A stretch of 64,000 nt of DNA from Heliocidaris erythrogramma (GCA_025617745.1 CM046867.1:25660705-25724704); one strand, 5' to 3'. Positions 11,681-23,377 are shown, counted from the stretch's first letter. Notes: generated from the sequence alone by a model not told the origin. Made by a program: numbers and translations.

Positions 11681-12689
11681 AACTGAACGAAGTCTCTTGA
11701 CCTAAAAAAAAAACAAATTTACAGGAGGACTCAACACTGACAGGTGCTCGGCACACAGGAGTCACCATCGGACCCCTAAAATTTCAAAATTTTAACATGG
11801 GGCTCTAAGACCAAAATCTCATTCTGGACCCCTATGAAAAAAGTAAGTATGAAGCCCTGCATTACCTCTTACCACTGGTAATGTCACAATGATGCATAAT
11901 GTCACAATGACGCATATGGAATAGCCCTACTATTTTCGGCTGAATGAGCTACATGTTATTTCTGGCACTGAAGTTGATGAGAAAGGTTAATTTAAAGTGG
12001 CATTAAACTGGTAGAACTTGAACAGTGCCATCCTACAGTGATTGCTATTAAAATTAGGATTATAATTTGAAAATTAATAGCATTTTATTTTGAATTTTGA
12101 CAAGCAGTTTGTTTGGATAATAGGCACATTTTATATTTCAAATTTAAAGTATTATTTTTGACTAGGCAAATGTGGAGAATTGCCTACAGGTACATTCTAA
12201 GCTTCTACAAAACTAGAATGGGGCATGATGGGAAAATGAGAGGCACAGACACTTTTCAAATCCTAAAAGATGGCGATATTCAGGAGCTTCAGTTTACTGT
12301 CACTTTAAAGTTAGATTAATAGGTTTAAAAACAGATATTACCATTGCATAACACTCTGAATACACACATTAATGCTAACATGGGTATTTATAGTGTTTAT
12401 CAGTTTATGTAACTAATATTTATTGAATTTACATCAGTGCCAGAAATTAGTTCATTCAGCAAAAAATAGTTCCTCTTACGCGATTTTGCGACATTATGCA
12501 TCATTATGGCATTACCTGTTGTAAATCAGGGCCTACATGTACTTTTATATCAATATAGGCCAACCTATTTTATTCAGCTCTATACGCAAGAATACAATGT
12601 ACATGTAGTATCAATGAATATATTATGAACATGACAGACGAGCTGTCATAGATGGGATAAAACAACATGATGATGAACACCTGAGTAGC

Positions 12690-12691
<2 letters not shown>
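11681..12691. other. No gene seen
   Basis: AT-rich. The stretches 11,870-12,330 and 12,340-12,520 contain loosely inverted segments (TTGCGACATTATGCATCATT near 12,490; GGTAATGTCACAATGATGCA near 11,877), perhaps an old foldback. Weak. Confidence 0.4.

Positions 12692-12747
<56 letters not shown>
12692..12747. repeat. (GA)n microsatellite
   Basis: 28 uninterrupted GA dinucleotides. Confidence 0.98.
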
Positions 12748-12749
<2 letters not shown>

Positions 12750-13260
12750 AGCTCTTGGTTGTGTAACTCGAGTCCTGTGAGAATCAGGGATGTGCTTTCA
12801 CTTGACCTTTCACCTGATGAGACCTTTAAGGTCATAACAGTAGTGAAGAGACATTGTCAGTTACTGCGTTGGGAGATATGATACACAGGAAACGTACTCA
12901 CGACTGGCAGCAATGATGGCGTAGACACATGATGCCTTCCCCCTTTTCTTACAAAAAATGAATTGTTAACTGTAGGGAGGGGACTATATTGAAATCAAAT
13001 GGTGTCCTTCCAAACACCAGCATAATGATAAATGCAATTTACACAAAAACATAAGTAAGGGCTTGGTTGGTCAGGGCTTATTAATGAATGAGCAATGTTT
13101 CAGTTTTTATAGGAGTTTAATCAAATCCCCCCCCCCCAACAAAAACAAGTGCAATATTTTTGTTTTCCAAATAACAAAAACATAGAACATTTCTGACATG
13201 CAAAAAAAAAGGTATAAATGTCTTTTCAGTGCTAACTTACTCATAAAATCTCTGACAAAC

Positions 13261-13497
13261 AAAACTAAGAAGTTAGTAAACGAAGAAGCTTGACTGGGGA
13301 GGAATTTTTAATTTGTAAACAAATCTTTCGGCATATTACTCCCAGTGTTAAAGATCGTATGCTCGATCTATAATGAAAAACACAAGTCAGAAAAAAAATT
13401 TTCTGACTTGTGTTTTTCATTATAGATCGAGCATACGATCTTTAACACTGGGAGTAATATGCCGAAAGATTTGTTTACAAATTAAAAACTAAGAAGT
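13261..13497. repeat. Perfect long palindrome with flanking direct repeat
   Basis: Arms of 90 bp (13,305-13,394 and 13,399-13,488) are perfect reverse complements and are separated by only AAAA. I checked the pairing base by base. A 13-bp direct repeat AAAACTAAGAAGT lies at 13,261-13,273 and 13,485-13,497. No coding content. A recent template-switch duplication is possible, but so is a long-read or assembly artefact, because perfect inverted duplications with tiny loops are a known error type. Confidence 0.95.
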
Positions 13498-13788
13498 GTT
13501 TACAATCTTTAGTAGATAATTTGAGAGGGGGCACATTTTTGGGGTAGAATACCTAAGGTATACCGCCTGGGTTTCAAAAGGGAGGCATGGGCTGCTTATC
13601 CCCCAACATGTATTTTTTGCCAATACCCAGACTCCCTGGTTGTGCCACAGCACAGCAGGCTACTGAATCTTCTTCTCACCTATGACAACGAGGCTTATCA
13701 GATTTCAACCAAAACAGTCCTATGTCTTCCAAGCTTAGGTTTCCAAACCATTGTTATTTTTATACTTCATAATTTAGTTCTCAAAAGC

Positions 13789-14179
13789 TATGTTCGTACA
13801 GGACTTGTGGTTTCGAAACTTTAAGTTAATGAAATCACGACTCCCTAACTGCAACAAGGGTTCACTTCACACGCGCCCTAAACAACAAGCTGAAACTACA
13901 AGCCAAGCGATGGTCATGGTTAAACCCGGAAGTAGATACTGCCGATTGTGTGTACAGTACACATACAGATCCTGTGTTAATAATTCGCGGGTATGACCCG
14001 GAAGTTTAACATGATCAGAGAGGTCATCGTTAACTACGCGCTTGCGAAACTTTCCACATGGTCCGAAACTGCGATGGAGGACCCCGCTGCTTGTGGTTTT
14101 GGCGTTAACCATGAACTCGCTTGTGGTTCTAGAGAACTACAAGTAAACTTAAAGTTTCGAAACTACGAGTCCGTTCATA
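13789..14179. mobile_element. TIR element with TTCGAAAC subrepeats
   Basis: The left end TATGTTCGTACAGGACTTG is matched by an imperfect inverted right end ACGAGTCCGTTCATA, each next to TTCGAAACTTTAAGTT or its complement. TA lies at both edges, which could be a TA target duplication as in Tc1/mariner-like elements. GC-richer than its surroundings, with inner inverted copies of AACCCGGAAGT/ACCCGGAAGTTT. Confidence 0.65.
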
Positions 14180-15440
14180 CGGTCTGAAACTATAACTACA
14201 AGTACAGTTTTGAAACTACAAGTGAAACTATTGTCACTGCCTTTCCTCACGAAGACAATCTGTTCTAGCAGGATATACTTGAGAGACTGGCAGGAAACCC
14301 TTTTTCTCCCAGGGACCTTGGTTTTGTCCTCACTGCAGGGGGTCAAGATCAGGTCACAGTCTCTCCAGATAATTCTATTCTTAGTGCTAATGCTAATGTG
14401 ACATTTGAAAAGTAGTTGAATTACCTGGTCATGCCTTAAAGGTGTTAGAGCTGGCATTCTTTTCAGACTAAATGGGTTCTTATATGGATCCAATTTCAAA
14501 AGTCTCTACAGTGACTAATATGCTTACAGCTCCGAAAGATTTACTAGAAGTTAATATTTTCTGTTGTTATCCTGAAGGATATTATTCAACCAACCATAAT
14601 AAACACAAACTTACACAACCTTGCTTAAAATCACCGACATAAAATGGAGATATATGCAAACTAAAGTGGACATGAATGAGGATACAGGCATTAATGATCT
14701 TGCAAAAATCTCATCACTGGAAGTATTAAAAGTGGAAACAAACATTTTTTTGCTAAAAATGACTGAAAGAGTTAACTGAAACTTGAAAATAAACAGCTGG
14801 GTTGTGTGTAGTGCTTTGTAATTGCAAATTACCGTTTGGAATGGGATTAGATTGGATTTGGTTGCAAATGTAAGATGCTGGGTTTTCAGATGGTTAACCT
14901 TTTTTTTTTATTCAGCAACACTGTCATCACCCTTTATGTTGATCATACTACAAGTAACAACAAATGGGAGGTGTCCATGTACAAAGTCAATTTCAGTCTC
15001 ACTTTCAGAAAGCTACATGGAGCTTTCTGAATTTCCTTCACCCATATCTGAAACAGGGAAATGTCTGAAAGTTCTGAAAGTTCATACCTTAATTCCTACA
15101 GTCACTGGCATTACTATAATGTTTAAACCCTGAACATCAATTGATTGAAAAGACCATAGACTTTGTCACAAATAAATTGGGCTTTTATTGTCCTCTTATC
15201 TCTCTCTGTTAGGGGATTTCTTAATGGCTGGGAAAAGTCAACATAATTATACTTAGATGACAAACAAAATCATCTTCTGCATGAGGGGCATCATGTGAAT
15301 AGCCCTCTTTCAAATTGAAAATGTAAATTAGTCATATCAAAACAATAAATGAGATAGATGTAATGACAAGAAGATCATTTACTAAATCAATGTGAGGTGT
15401 CAGTTGCAATGACAACCTTGTATGCCTATGATTAAAGCTC
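14180..15440. other. No gene seen
   Basis: Short open frames without splice context. A small inverted pair (AGAAAGCTACATGGAGCTTTCT) is near 15,007. Confidence 0.45.
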
Positions 15441-15504
15441 AGGCCAAAAAAAAAAAATTGTTGTATTGGCGTAACGGGTCTCTGAAAAATAGGGTCGGTC
15501 GGTC

Positions 15505-15538
<34 letters not shown>

Positions 15539-15730
15539 GACAGTATAATACATAATACACGCAGCTAGTTCTGTCCGCAGCACTTCCGGGTTTTCGATCA
15601 CGATCGCGATCGCAAAGGCAGCACGATACGCGATATCGATAGTCAAAAAAAAAAAAAAAACACCTAGGGTCGGCGACATTTTTAGGGTCGGGCGGGTTAC
15701 GCCAATACAACAATTTTTTTTTTTTGGCCT
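15441..15730. mobile_element. AGGCC-A(n) MITE
   Basis: 290 bp between AGGCCAAAAAA and TTTTTTGGCCT. The inverted termini continue through TTGTTGTATTGGCGTAAC. The interior has GGGTCGG direct repeats, T and A homopolymers and a palindromic CGATCGCGATCG core. The Lys-rich frames crossing it come from the homopolymers. Confidence 0.9.
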
Positions 15731-16856
15731 CATGTACAGTTTTGGTAGCAAAAAGGATATTGGAAAGAAACATGTTCTCCTTGTATCAAAAGATGTTTGT
15801 TCAAGATCATTTGGTACTCCATCAATGATTTCCAGTGAATTTTACTGAACATATTGTATGGAATGCTCCATCACTGCAATATACTGCCTTACGTTAGGAC
15901 GGCCCCCATACAACAATCTCAGGGTTTCGTACGGAGATAGCATGTGTGGTTTTAAACGCGTGTATGGTATATAGTGCACGCTGCTATTGTTTGGAATTTA
16001 TTTCCCTGACCCGGTATGTTAATTATTTTTTGCCTCTCATTAATATCCCACTTTAGGAGGTGAATCTTCACAGCTTCTGTGTATTGCTTGTATCTTGCTA
16101 TTTATCAACATACATCCAAGAAATTTGACAAATAATGTAGCTTTTCAGGGCGTACCAAAATTGCACATTATATTTAAATATTCAAAAACCTGGATCTACA
16201 TGTCAATAAGTTTCGCGCAATTTGTCGCATCTGCGTAGCCTAAAGGATCATCCCAATGACAAACCCTATACACACGTGTGCACACGCAGATCAATTGAGC
16301 GATCAGTCTTAACACACAAGAGATTTCATAATTTTCAGCAAATAAATTATTGATTAATAATTTCTTTTTCCATATTTTAGTTAGATAATGAATATTAATT
16401 ATTATCAAGTTACTGTATTAAAGTCAGTGCTATGACTTGTATGAAAATTGAAATATATTTTACTATTAATTATTCATTCGCTGGAAATGTGTGTATGTAT
16501 AATTCAAATTGGCAACAAGAAAATTTTTTTCTTCATGACCATGATGGCAAAAGGCAAGCTGATTAATTGATAGAATTGGCGGGAATTCTACACAGCGAAT
16601 AGAAGTCAAAATAAGAAAGTACAAACCTAGAACTCTATTTTAACTGGTTAGTTTCCACCACAAGAAGCACTTCTAACCAATCAACGAAAACACCTGTCAC
16701 TGCGAGTCGATATTTATACTTTCCCCACAGGAGCATGTGTAATTTTGGTGTTCTAGGTTTTGTGTGGCAACATAAAAAGGCCGTTTCAAACAAAATTGGC
16801 GAGAATTCTACATATCAAATGATCACATTTTTATGCTCAGCAGCTTCTGTGTTTCT
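15731..16856. other. No gene; paired TTGGCG(A/G)GAATTCTACA repeats
   Basis: TTGGCGGGAATTCTACA (about 16,577) and TTGGCGAGAATTCTACA (about 16,794) are direct repeats flanking an inverted pair, CAAACCTAGAAC and GTTCTAGGTTT. This may be a small unclassified element. The rest is plain AT-rich sequence. Confidence 0.4.
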
Positions 16857-17066
16857 TCAATATTCATATTCTGTTTTAACTGAATTAAACTGTTGAAAAG
16901 CGAAAAAGATAAATGTAGTTCTAAAAGTACCTCCATTTTCATCGTCAAATTCTTCAATTTCTCCATCACCTTCATCGATGTCACTATCACTGCTATATTC
17001 TTCATCATCAATTTCAATATTCATATCGAGGATGATAATCATATCGTCGAAATATTCACCAGACAT
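16857..17066 (-). CDS. Candidate acidic first exon, unassigned
   Basis: A minus-strand ATG at 17,064-17,066 opens a 69-residue frame whose first 45 or so residues are strikingly acidic (MSGEYFDDMII, then IDDEEYSSDSDIDEGDGEI). A possible donor (GGAG then GTACTT) falls soon after the acidic stretch, and the frame degrades to hydrophobic sequence beyond it. I found no partner exon. It could be the N-terminus of a host gene, of a transposase (many start with an acidic region), or chance. Confidence 0.25.
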   Translation of the reverse strand: MSGEYFDDMIIILDMNIEIDDEEYSSDSDIDEGDGEIEEFDDENGGTFRTTFIFFAFQQFNSVKTEYEY

Positions 17067-18764
17067 TCTTCCTTCAAAATTTTGGCGTTCTCACTATGAT
17101 TGAATTAGGTATAAACTATTGTAAACAAAACATCGAGAGAGCTCTACATGTCTGCACGTTTACATCACAACTATCCCGGATGTAATCTAGTTTTGATGCC
17201 TGGAAATCCTCATTTTTAAACTGAAAATTCTCCGTCGTCGGCTGACATGGCATGGCTCTGGAACTAACTTGCATTGGTTGATGTCTCTTCTTTGAATAAA
17301 TACCAATTTTAAACAAGTTAAATGCAATTTCTTTTCTTTTCTTCTCGCAGAAGCTTTAATTTGCTCCCTAACAGGAGATTTGCCAACAATCAGGGTAAAG
17401 CTACTTCTTCATGCACAGGATTTTTTTTTTTTTTTTTGGGGGGGGGAATTTACTATAAAAGAAACATGGATTTTTTTTTCACTTGCACTTGTTACGTATT
17501 TTTATTTTTTAACAGAGCTCTTACTTCATTTTCTTTAGCTCCTTTAGCTCTTACCAGAGCTAAATTGCTCACCGCTCGCATGTGTTTTTCCCACTGGTTT
17601 GAGAACATGTTGTAGATTTTGTATGTGTAAAAATTCAACTTAATACAGTTAAAAAATGGCAGAATTGCTTTGTATGAGACATAATATACATTAAAAATAC
17701 CAAAGAGATCATACGCTTTCAAGCTCTCTCGATCCCTGCTGCTGGATATGATGCATTATCAATGCATGGGAACAGAAGAACTTGATACACTCTTGCCCTA
17801 GTTTTTAGCAGTTCCGCTGTGGGGTACTGATTTCTGTTCTACGTGTTCCATTTTCTCCTCTCTTATTTTTACATTCAATTTCACGCATCGACTGTCTCCT
17901 TCATCCATTTTATTTCCTTTGGCAAAAGACACCTTTCTTGCCTAAAACATTTTTTTCCTCCTTGATTTCTGTTTTCCCTTTTTCATCCTCCACATACAAT
18001 TTGTAAAATAATTTAAAAGTTAAATGAAACCAAGTTGGCTCCCTGTCTACCTTCCACCAGGCAATAGCATTGAGGACCTTTTTCTTTTTCTCTATTGCAG
18101 TTATCAATCTCTTCTTTTTATATTTTCCTTCTTTATAATACACCATAGATAATAATATTATGTACCGTAGTCAATGTCATGAACAAAACTGTCACACCGG
18201 AAAGAACATCGGGAAATCAAACATATTGACTGCTAGTTTTATTTGATTTTCACATTAAGTGCCTTTCAAACATGAGCCTTTTCAATGTAGTCATTCAGCT
18301 CACTGTCTGAGAATATCGTCTTACAGAACAAATAGACAATGCCCTGTCAAGGGACTTCTAAAAGCCTCCCTGCTTTCTCACTATTCAAAACCTCTGAAAA
18401 CACCCAGTATTATCACAGCACTGTGATAACTCCTTGGTGTGGCTTTAATACCTTCAAGAAGTACACTCGACTCTTGTAACAATGCCAACTCAATGTGTAC
18501 ACTCTGCATGGAGAGTCATTATTTGAAGGAAAAAAATGTGTTTATAATGAAAGGTAATTATTCCACCTCTTCATTCCCTTTTAGATCTAACCAAGGAGTT
18601 ATCACAGCTCCTTGATATAACAATAAATTGACAGCTTGTTTTCCATATGACTACCATGTGATATTAGCATGTCTTCAATTGTACATAGGCCTAACCATCT
18701 ACTTTTCAAAAAATGTAGGCCCTACACAATTTGTATGTCAAAAGAGTGAGCATTACATTTAACA
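17067..18764. other. No supported gene
   Basis: Includes T and G homopolymer runs near 17,420-17,445 and inverted TATCACAG/CTGTGATAACTCC words at 18,413-18,440 and 18,590-18,610 that may bound an old element. Confidence 0.4.
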
Positions 18765-18900
18765 TAATAATAATAATATTCTGTTCTTGTACAACCCATA
18801 TTATATTACGATATAACGTCTCTATATGCGCTTCCAAACGACTGGATATCATTACCATGGCTTTATAGCTCCGGCAACCGTAGCACTCAGTGCGAGCATG
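18765..18900 (-). mobile_element. Retroposon 3' tail fragment
   Basis: On the minus strand: GGAAGCGCATATAGAGACG, a spacer, then an ATT repeat. This is the same tail plan as the LINE and SINE here. No body is recognisable. Confidence 0.55.
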
Positions 18901-19067
18901 ATCAGGGTAACACTTAATTAGTGATGATTCTCAACCACAATTTAACAATAATTTGGCAAAATATTTCGCAGTTAGGTACTACATAAAGAAAAGTAGGATA
19001 TCTCACATTTAGGACCAAAGGACCTGAGGGTACCATGTCTTCCTTTACCCATTATTTTGTATATTAT

Positions 19068-19154
19068 TGCGTTATCGTCTGTTGAGAGGCAGAAGGGTGT
19101 TTCAGCTCTATGTAAAATGATGATTTAATGCCCTCCTGGCTCTAAGCAGAATAT
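19068..19154. repeat. Dispersed short hairpin repeat, copy 3
   Basis: GTCTGTTGAGAGGCAGAAGG faces TTAATGCCCTCCTGGCTCTA and the edge reads AGCAGAATAT. One of the best paired members. Confidence 0.8.
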
Positions 19155-19339
19155 ACATGTAGTGGTACATGATGTACGTTAAATACAATGTCCAGATCCA
19201 GCATGACATATTTTTACTCAACAGGTACCAGTATATTTAGCAGGAAACAATCTACTTGGTCTTTAATCCTACAGTAGTATCCTATACAAGCTAAACCAAC
19301 CCTGAAAACAACAAACAAATCCTTCTGTAAAGTCAAAAA

Positions 19340-19490
19340 GGAAACTGCTTCGTGTATAAATACAAACGCATGAAACTAAAAAGCCTTGAGACCGGAAATC
19401 TTCTCCATTGATAATAGCAAACATGTCTCTTGAATACATCTGTAGGTCTCTCCATGTACATAAATCCAAAACCAATATTTCCTTTTCCTT
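19340..19490 (-). pseudogene. RRM-like relic with frameshift
   Basis: One minus-strand frame gives DKGKGNIGFGFMYMERPTD, close to an RNP1 motif of an RNA-recognition motif. Another frame immediately downstream gives FAIINGEDFRSQGFLVS, which looks like the end of an RRM (NG-x-x-F-x-G-x-x-L-V). A single frameshift would link them at about normal RRM spacing. No splice sites are evident. Either a broken RRM exon or chance; the RNP1 match is suggestive, not decisive. Confidence 0.3.
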
Positions 19491-20074
19491 TATCAACTGA
19501 TGACTACACAAGGGAATTTGCAACTTGCCATATGTTTGCTAATTGTTTTTTTATACGTGCAGTTGTCTAAAAGAATTCAGAGAGGAAATCAAAACATAAG
19601 ACAGAGAAAAGTGTATCTAAAAGGATGAGCAAAGAGATCCAGTAGGCCATCTATGGCCAGCAAGATATGCTAATTATTGACAATCTACCTTGAAATGGCA
19701 CTAATTCCATCATTTCCATACTTGTACATCTTTTATATTTGTACATGTAAATCTGTTTATGTTATAATCTAGAAAGTTCATATCAAATAAAATCAGCCCA
19801 TAGATGGAAAATCTCATGCCTAAAATTGATAAGTTTTTTTAAATTCCAATTTGTACAGAATCTATTAAAAGATGACGGAAAAGCACCTCCATGAATATGA
19901 AGCTAGAAAATTCACTGCATAATTATTTTTAAAAAATGTTTAAAATGCAGTATTGATTAAATAATATTACTTTAAACATCACCACAGCCCAAATGCATCT
20001 TTGATAAACCAATCTCCACATATCTATTTGTTTATCTGGGGATATTTACACTGATGAACCTGTGTGCTACAACA

Positions 20075-20195
20075 GGTACCCATTTAGCCCCTGGGTGGAT
20101 AGAGGCAACTATAGATACAATGTCTTGGCTAAAGACATATATATATATGCACAGGGCATACATTTGAATCCTTTACCTTTGGACTGGAAGTCAAG
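20075..20195 (-). mobile_element. SINE remnant, minus strand
   Basis: It keeps the GGTACCCATTTAGCCCCTGG block and the AATGTCTTGGCTAAAGACAT block of the family at 6,996. The head is eroded. Confidence 0.55.
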
Positions 20196-20751
20196 TGAAT
20201 GAACCGCTATATACCACCACACCTGCATACTATCATTTTTAATAATATAAAGGTACATAGAGTGTTCTTACCTTCTCAGTGTATGTTGCTTGCATCTGAA
20301 TTTGTGATTATCATTCTTGTTAGACCATTCAGTTTCTCTGTAATCTCATGGCAAAATCTGCAAAGAAATGAAGAAAAAAAATCCATGTTGATATTTAAAC
20401 AACTTTTTTTTTTCTAAACCTCATGAATTTTATTCTCAGAGCCCTGCTGCATCTATTACACAAACACAAAACAACACATTGTATCATTACATGTAGATGT
20501 ATGATGGTTGCATTCTACACATCAGTTACTGTGAATGCATGTACTTTATCAGATTATCAATTCTAAAGAAATTTTTTTGACATATTTATGCTTATTACTT
20601 ACGATAAATCATTCTATATTTTTCACATGTGCTTTTGTAATGTCATATATTATACAAATAAATTAGTTTTTTACTTTTGCCTACCACAATAGCATTTGAA
20701 ATAATATTCTTCTTTAAAATGTAAAATCAACCACTTTTTTAAAATTTAATG

Positions 20752-20757
20752 TTTATT
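20752..20757 (-). promoter_or_regulatory. Candidate poly(A) signal
   Basis: AATAAA on the minus strand, about 145 nt beyond the stop codon at 20,901-20,903. It supports a 3' end of the exon upstream of it. Confidence 0.4.
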
Positions 20758-20900
20758 GATCAGCATGCAATAAAAACTCACAGAAATTAATGCAAGTGTA
20801 AGTGTATAAAGATTTTAATATTTTCTACAATATTTCCAATCGTTAAAACATGAATGACTTATCATGACAAATCCCTTCAACTATAACCTCCTTAAATTGA

Positions 20901-21115
20901 CTACTCCATCATGCAGTCATCCCAGGAAGAGACAGATAACCTCTTGATCTTAAACTCATCTCCTCTTCCACACTGTTCCCACTGCCTCAAAAGAAAACAT
21001 GGTACAATGCTGTACAACACTGTTTCATCAACAACATGTTTTAGCGCAACACCGTGTGACAGATACCGTAAAAGAGATACATGTACTTTTGCAACTTTAT
21101 ATCCTCTTCCACGCT
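20901..21115 (-). CDS. Candidate terminal exon, unknown protein
   Basis: A minus-strand frame with natural-looking codon use gives about 70 residues ending in CMME and a stop. It includes KVAKVHVSLLRYLSHG, VVDETVLYSIVPCF and QWEQCGRGDEF. A plausible acceptor (CAATTAG) precedes AGCGTGG; a second AG lies about 37 nt further upstream. AATAAA follows at 20,752. I do not recognise the family. Upstream exons should lie at higher coordinates, but none was identified. An insertion-derived fragment is the alternative. Confidence 0.45.
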
Positions 21116-21757
21116 CTAATTGATAAATCCAGCCCAAGAATTTGAGCACTGAGTAATGTGCCCAAGCTAAAAATGGCTGTGATTTTTTTCCTGAAACAGA
21201 AATAGACCTGTACCCTCATGTGGGCAGTTTATTCCCATGGGTTTTATCTTAAACCCAAAATAAAAATTTAAATTTAACACTTGACTGTTCAAACACTTGG
21301 CTGCACAAGAGGGGTTAATGATGGCCATTTTAACATCATGAAATTTCAAGAATTGCACAAATTCAGTTTTGTATTGTATCATGGCACTAAGCTTTCACAA
21401 ATCTATACCACTTGCAAAATTTCTTGTTTTGGACAGTCTTGCCATACTTTGTTGGCATTGGGAAGAAGCCATCTTGTAGGATCAAGGAGTTACTTTAAGT
21501 GAATCCTGGGTCTTTTCTATTTTTTGCAAGGGGAAGTACACAGAATCTGTCTTATATCCTCTCAGGAAACACCGCATTGACATGTATGTGACAGGGCGGT
21601 GTAATGTGTGGTTTAGATCTTACTAGTTATTCTTGAATTGCAGCTTATCCTACCTAATCATATATCAGGTCTGTACATGTACCGGTAGCTACAATCTGAA
21701 AACAACAGGAGCCATTACATGTACAAGTGATCCTTGACCAATCATTTCTCTTGTTGG

Positions 21758-22223
21758 GCAATTGCCAACCCAGTCTCACACTTAAATAGACGAATAGAGT
21801 CATAGTACCATCACCGTTAATATGACACTCTTGGTCAATTTAAGGGACATTTATAATGGCGCCATCTATGTTTGCAATCGTGGCCGAGTTACACAAGAAA
21901 GCTGAATCGATCATAAATATTTGTGTCAAGTTTTGCATTAAAAATATGTCTTGTTTTTCAAGGTTATTTAATGGAAATGTGTAAAACAGTGGCATTATCG
22001 TGAAATAAATCGCCCCTCATTCACTCCTCAGAGTTTCAGTTTATTCCGTACAACGCTTTAGTGACTTCATTCCACCTCAACTCTGCCGAAACCAATATCA
22101 CGATTGCAAACGTAGATGGTGCCAATATAAATGTCCCTTAAATTGACCAAGAGTGTCATATTAACGGTGATGGTACTATGACTCTATTTGTCTATTTAAG
22201 TGTGAGACTGGGTTGGCAATTGC
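21758..22223. mobile_element. Foldback element with long arms
   Basis: The left arm (about 21,758-21,888) and right arm (about 22,093-22,223) are near-perfect complements of about 130 bp, running from GGCAATTGCCAACCCAG through GTCATAGTACCATCACC and AATTTAAGGGACATTTATAA to GATTGCAAAC. The centre is about 200 bp and non-coding. Confidence 0.9.
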
Positions 22224-22315
22224 GTATGTATAAAACAGGATACAATGAGTTTTACAAGTGAACTACTTCTGCCACCTCTTTATTCATCTTTATGTCTGTC
22301 TGCCCCTATCCTCCC

Positions 22316-22343
22316 TCACTCTCTCTCTCTCTCTCTCTCTCTC
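22316..22343. repeat. (CT)n microsatellite
   Basis: CT dinucleotide run just left of a foldback element. Confidence 0.9.
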
Positions 22344-22357
22344 AACCGCAACCTTTC

Positions 22358-22946
22358 TTAAAGGGAAATCCAACCTTAATGGCAAGTTGCTCTGAAAGAA
22401 AGAGGAAAAATCAGAGAAGCAGATTGGTGAAAGTTGAACAAAATCGGCCAAGCAATAAGAAAGTTATGAATTTTTGAAAGTTGTAATCACTATACATATA
22501 TGGGAATTTCAAATTGATTGAATATGTAATGTCACTGTGATGTAGTTGTTGACAACTCCCCCATTTGCTCCAACACACTAAATGACTAAAGTCATTTTTT
22601 TTCAAAATGTATTACTCGGTAGGATCGTTTTCTTTCACGAGGAACAATAACGCTATCTACAATAGATTTTGGGTACTGCCCTAAGGGTAGAGGCACTTCC
22701 AAGAAAAAAATGCAAATTAAGGATATTTTTGTGTACGACAAATGGAAGAGTTGTCCGCAAGTATGTCACAATCGACTCATCAAATTGCCAATTTGAGATT
22801 TGCATAGATGTAGTGATCTCATTTTTCAAACATCCATAACTTTCTTATTCCTTGTCAGATTTCTTTCAAACTTTCACCATCCCGTTTTTCTTATTTTTCT
22901 ATTTTCACACAAATCATCTTATTATCAAGGTTAGGTTGCCCTTTAA
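22358..22946. mobile_element. TTAA foldback element
   Basis: Bounded by TTAAAGGGAAATCCAACC and GGTTGCCCTTTAA. The arms carry GAAAGTTATGAATTT and its complement AACTTTCTTA. Same plan as 59,601-60,138 and 27,932-28,693, with TTAA at both edges. No transposase. Confidence 0.8.
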
Positions 22947-23175
22947 TCACTCTCTCTCTCTCTCTACTTTTTTCTCTCTCTTTTACCCCTTTCAGTAATT
23001 CTCTCTCTCTCTCTCTCTCACTCTCTCTCTCCTGTTTCTAACTCTGATTAAATGATTATCTATAGTCTATACCTCTTTCTCTCTTCCCTTCTATCTTACA
23101 CTCTCTCCAGCTCCTCTCTCTCTAGCTCCTCTCTGTCTCTTTCATTTGCTATCTATTTCTTCCTCATTCTCTCCC
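22947..23175. repeat. CT-rich low-complexity tract
   Basis: Interrupted CTCTCT blocks, continuing the microsatellite from the other side of the foldback. The foldback may have inserted into a CT tract. Confidence 0.8.
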
Positions 23176-23377
23176 CCACACAAACATGCTACTTACTTTA
23201 TAACCCCCCCCCCCACAAAAAAAAACATTAAAAAAATGAATTCTACCACAGGCTACATAGTGCAGAAATCACCTAGCATTTCACACATCAGTCTAAACAA
23301 GATGAATGCGACTGCGTCTCCTATATGCCTCCGCCTAAATTCAGTTGATGGCTCAAACTCTTCTAGAAATATTTGAT

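Noticed and set aside
15332..15773. Lys-rich frames
   Set aside because: Created by A and T homopolymers in the MITE at 15,441-15,730.
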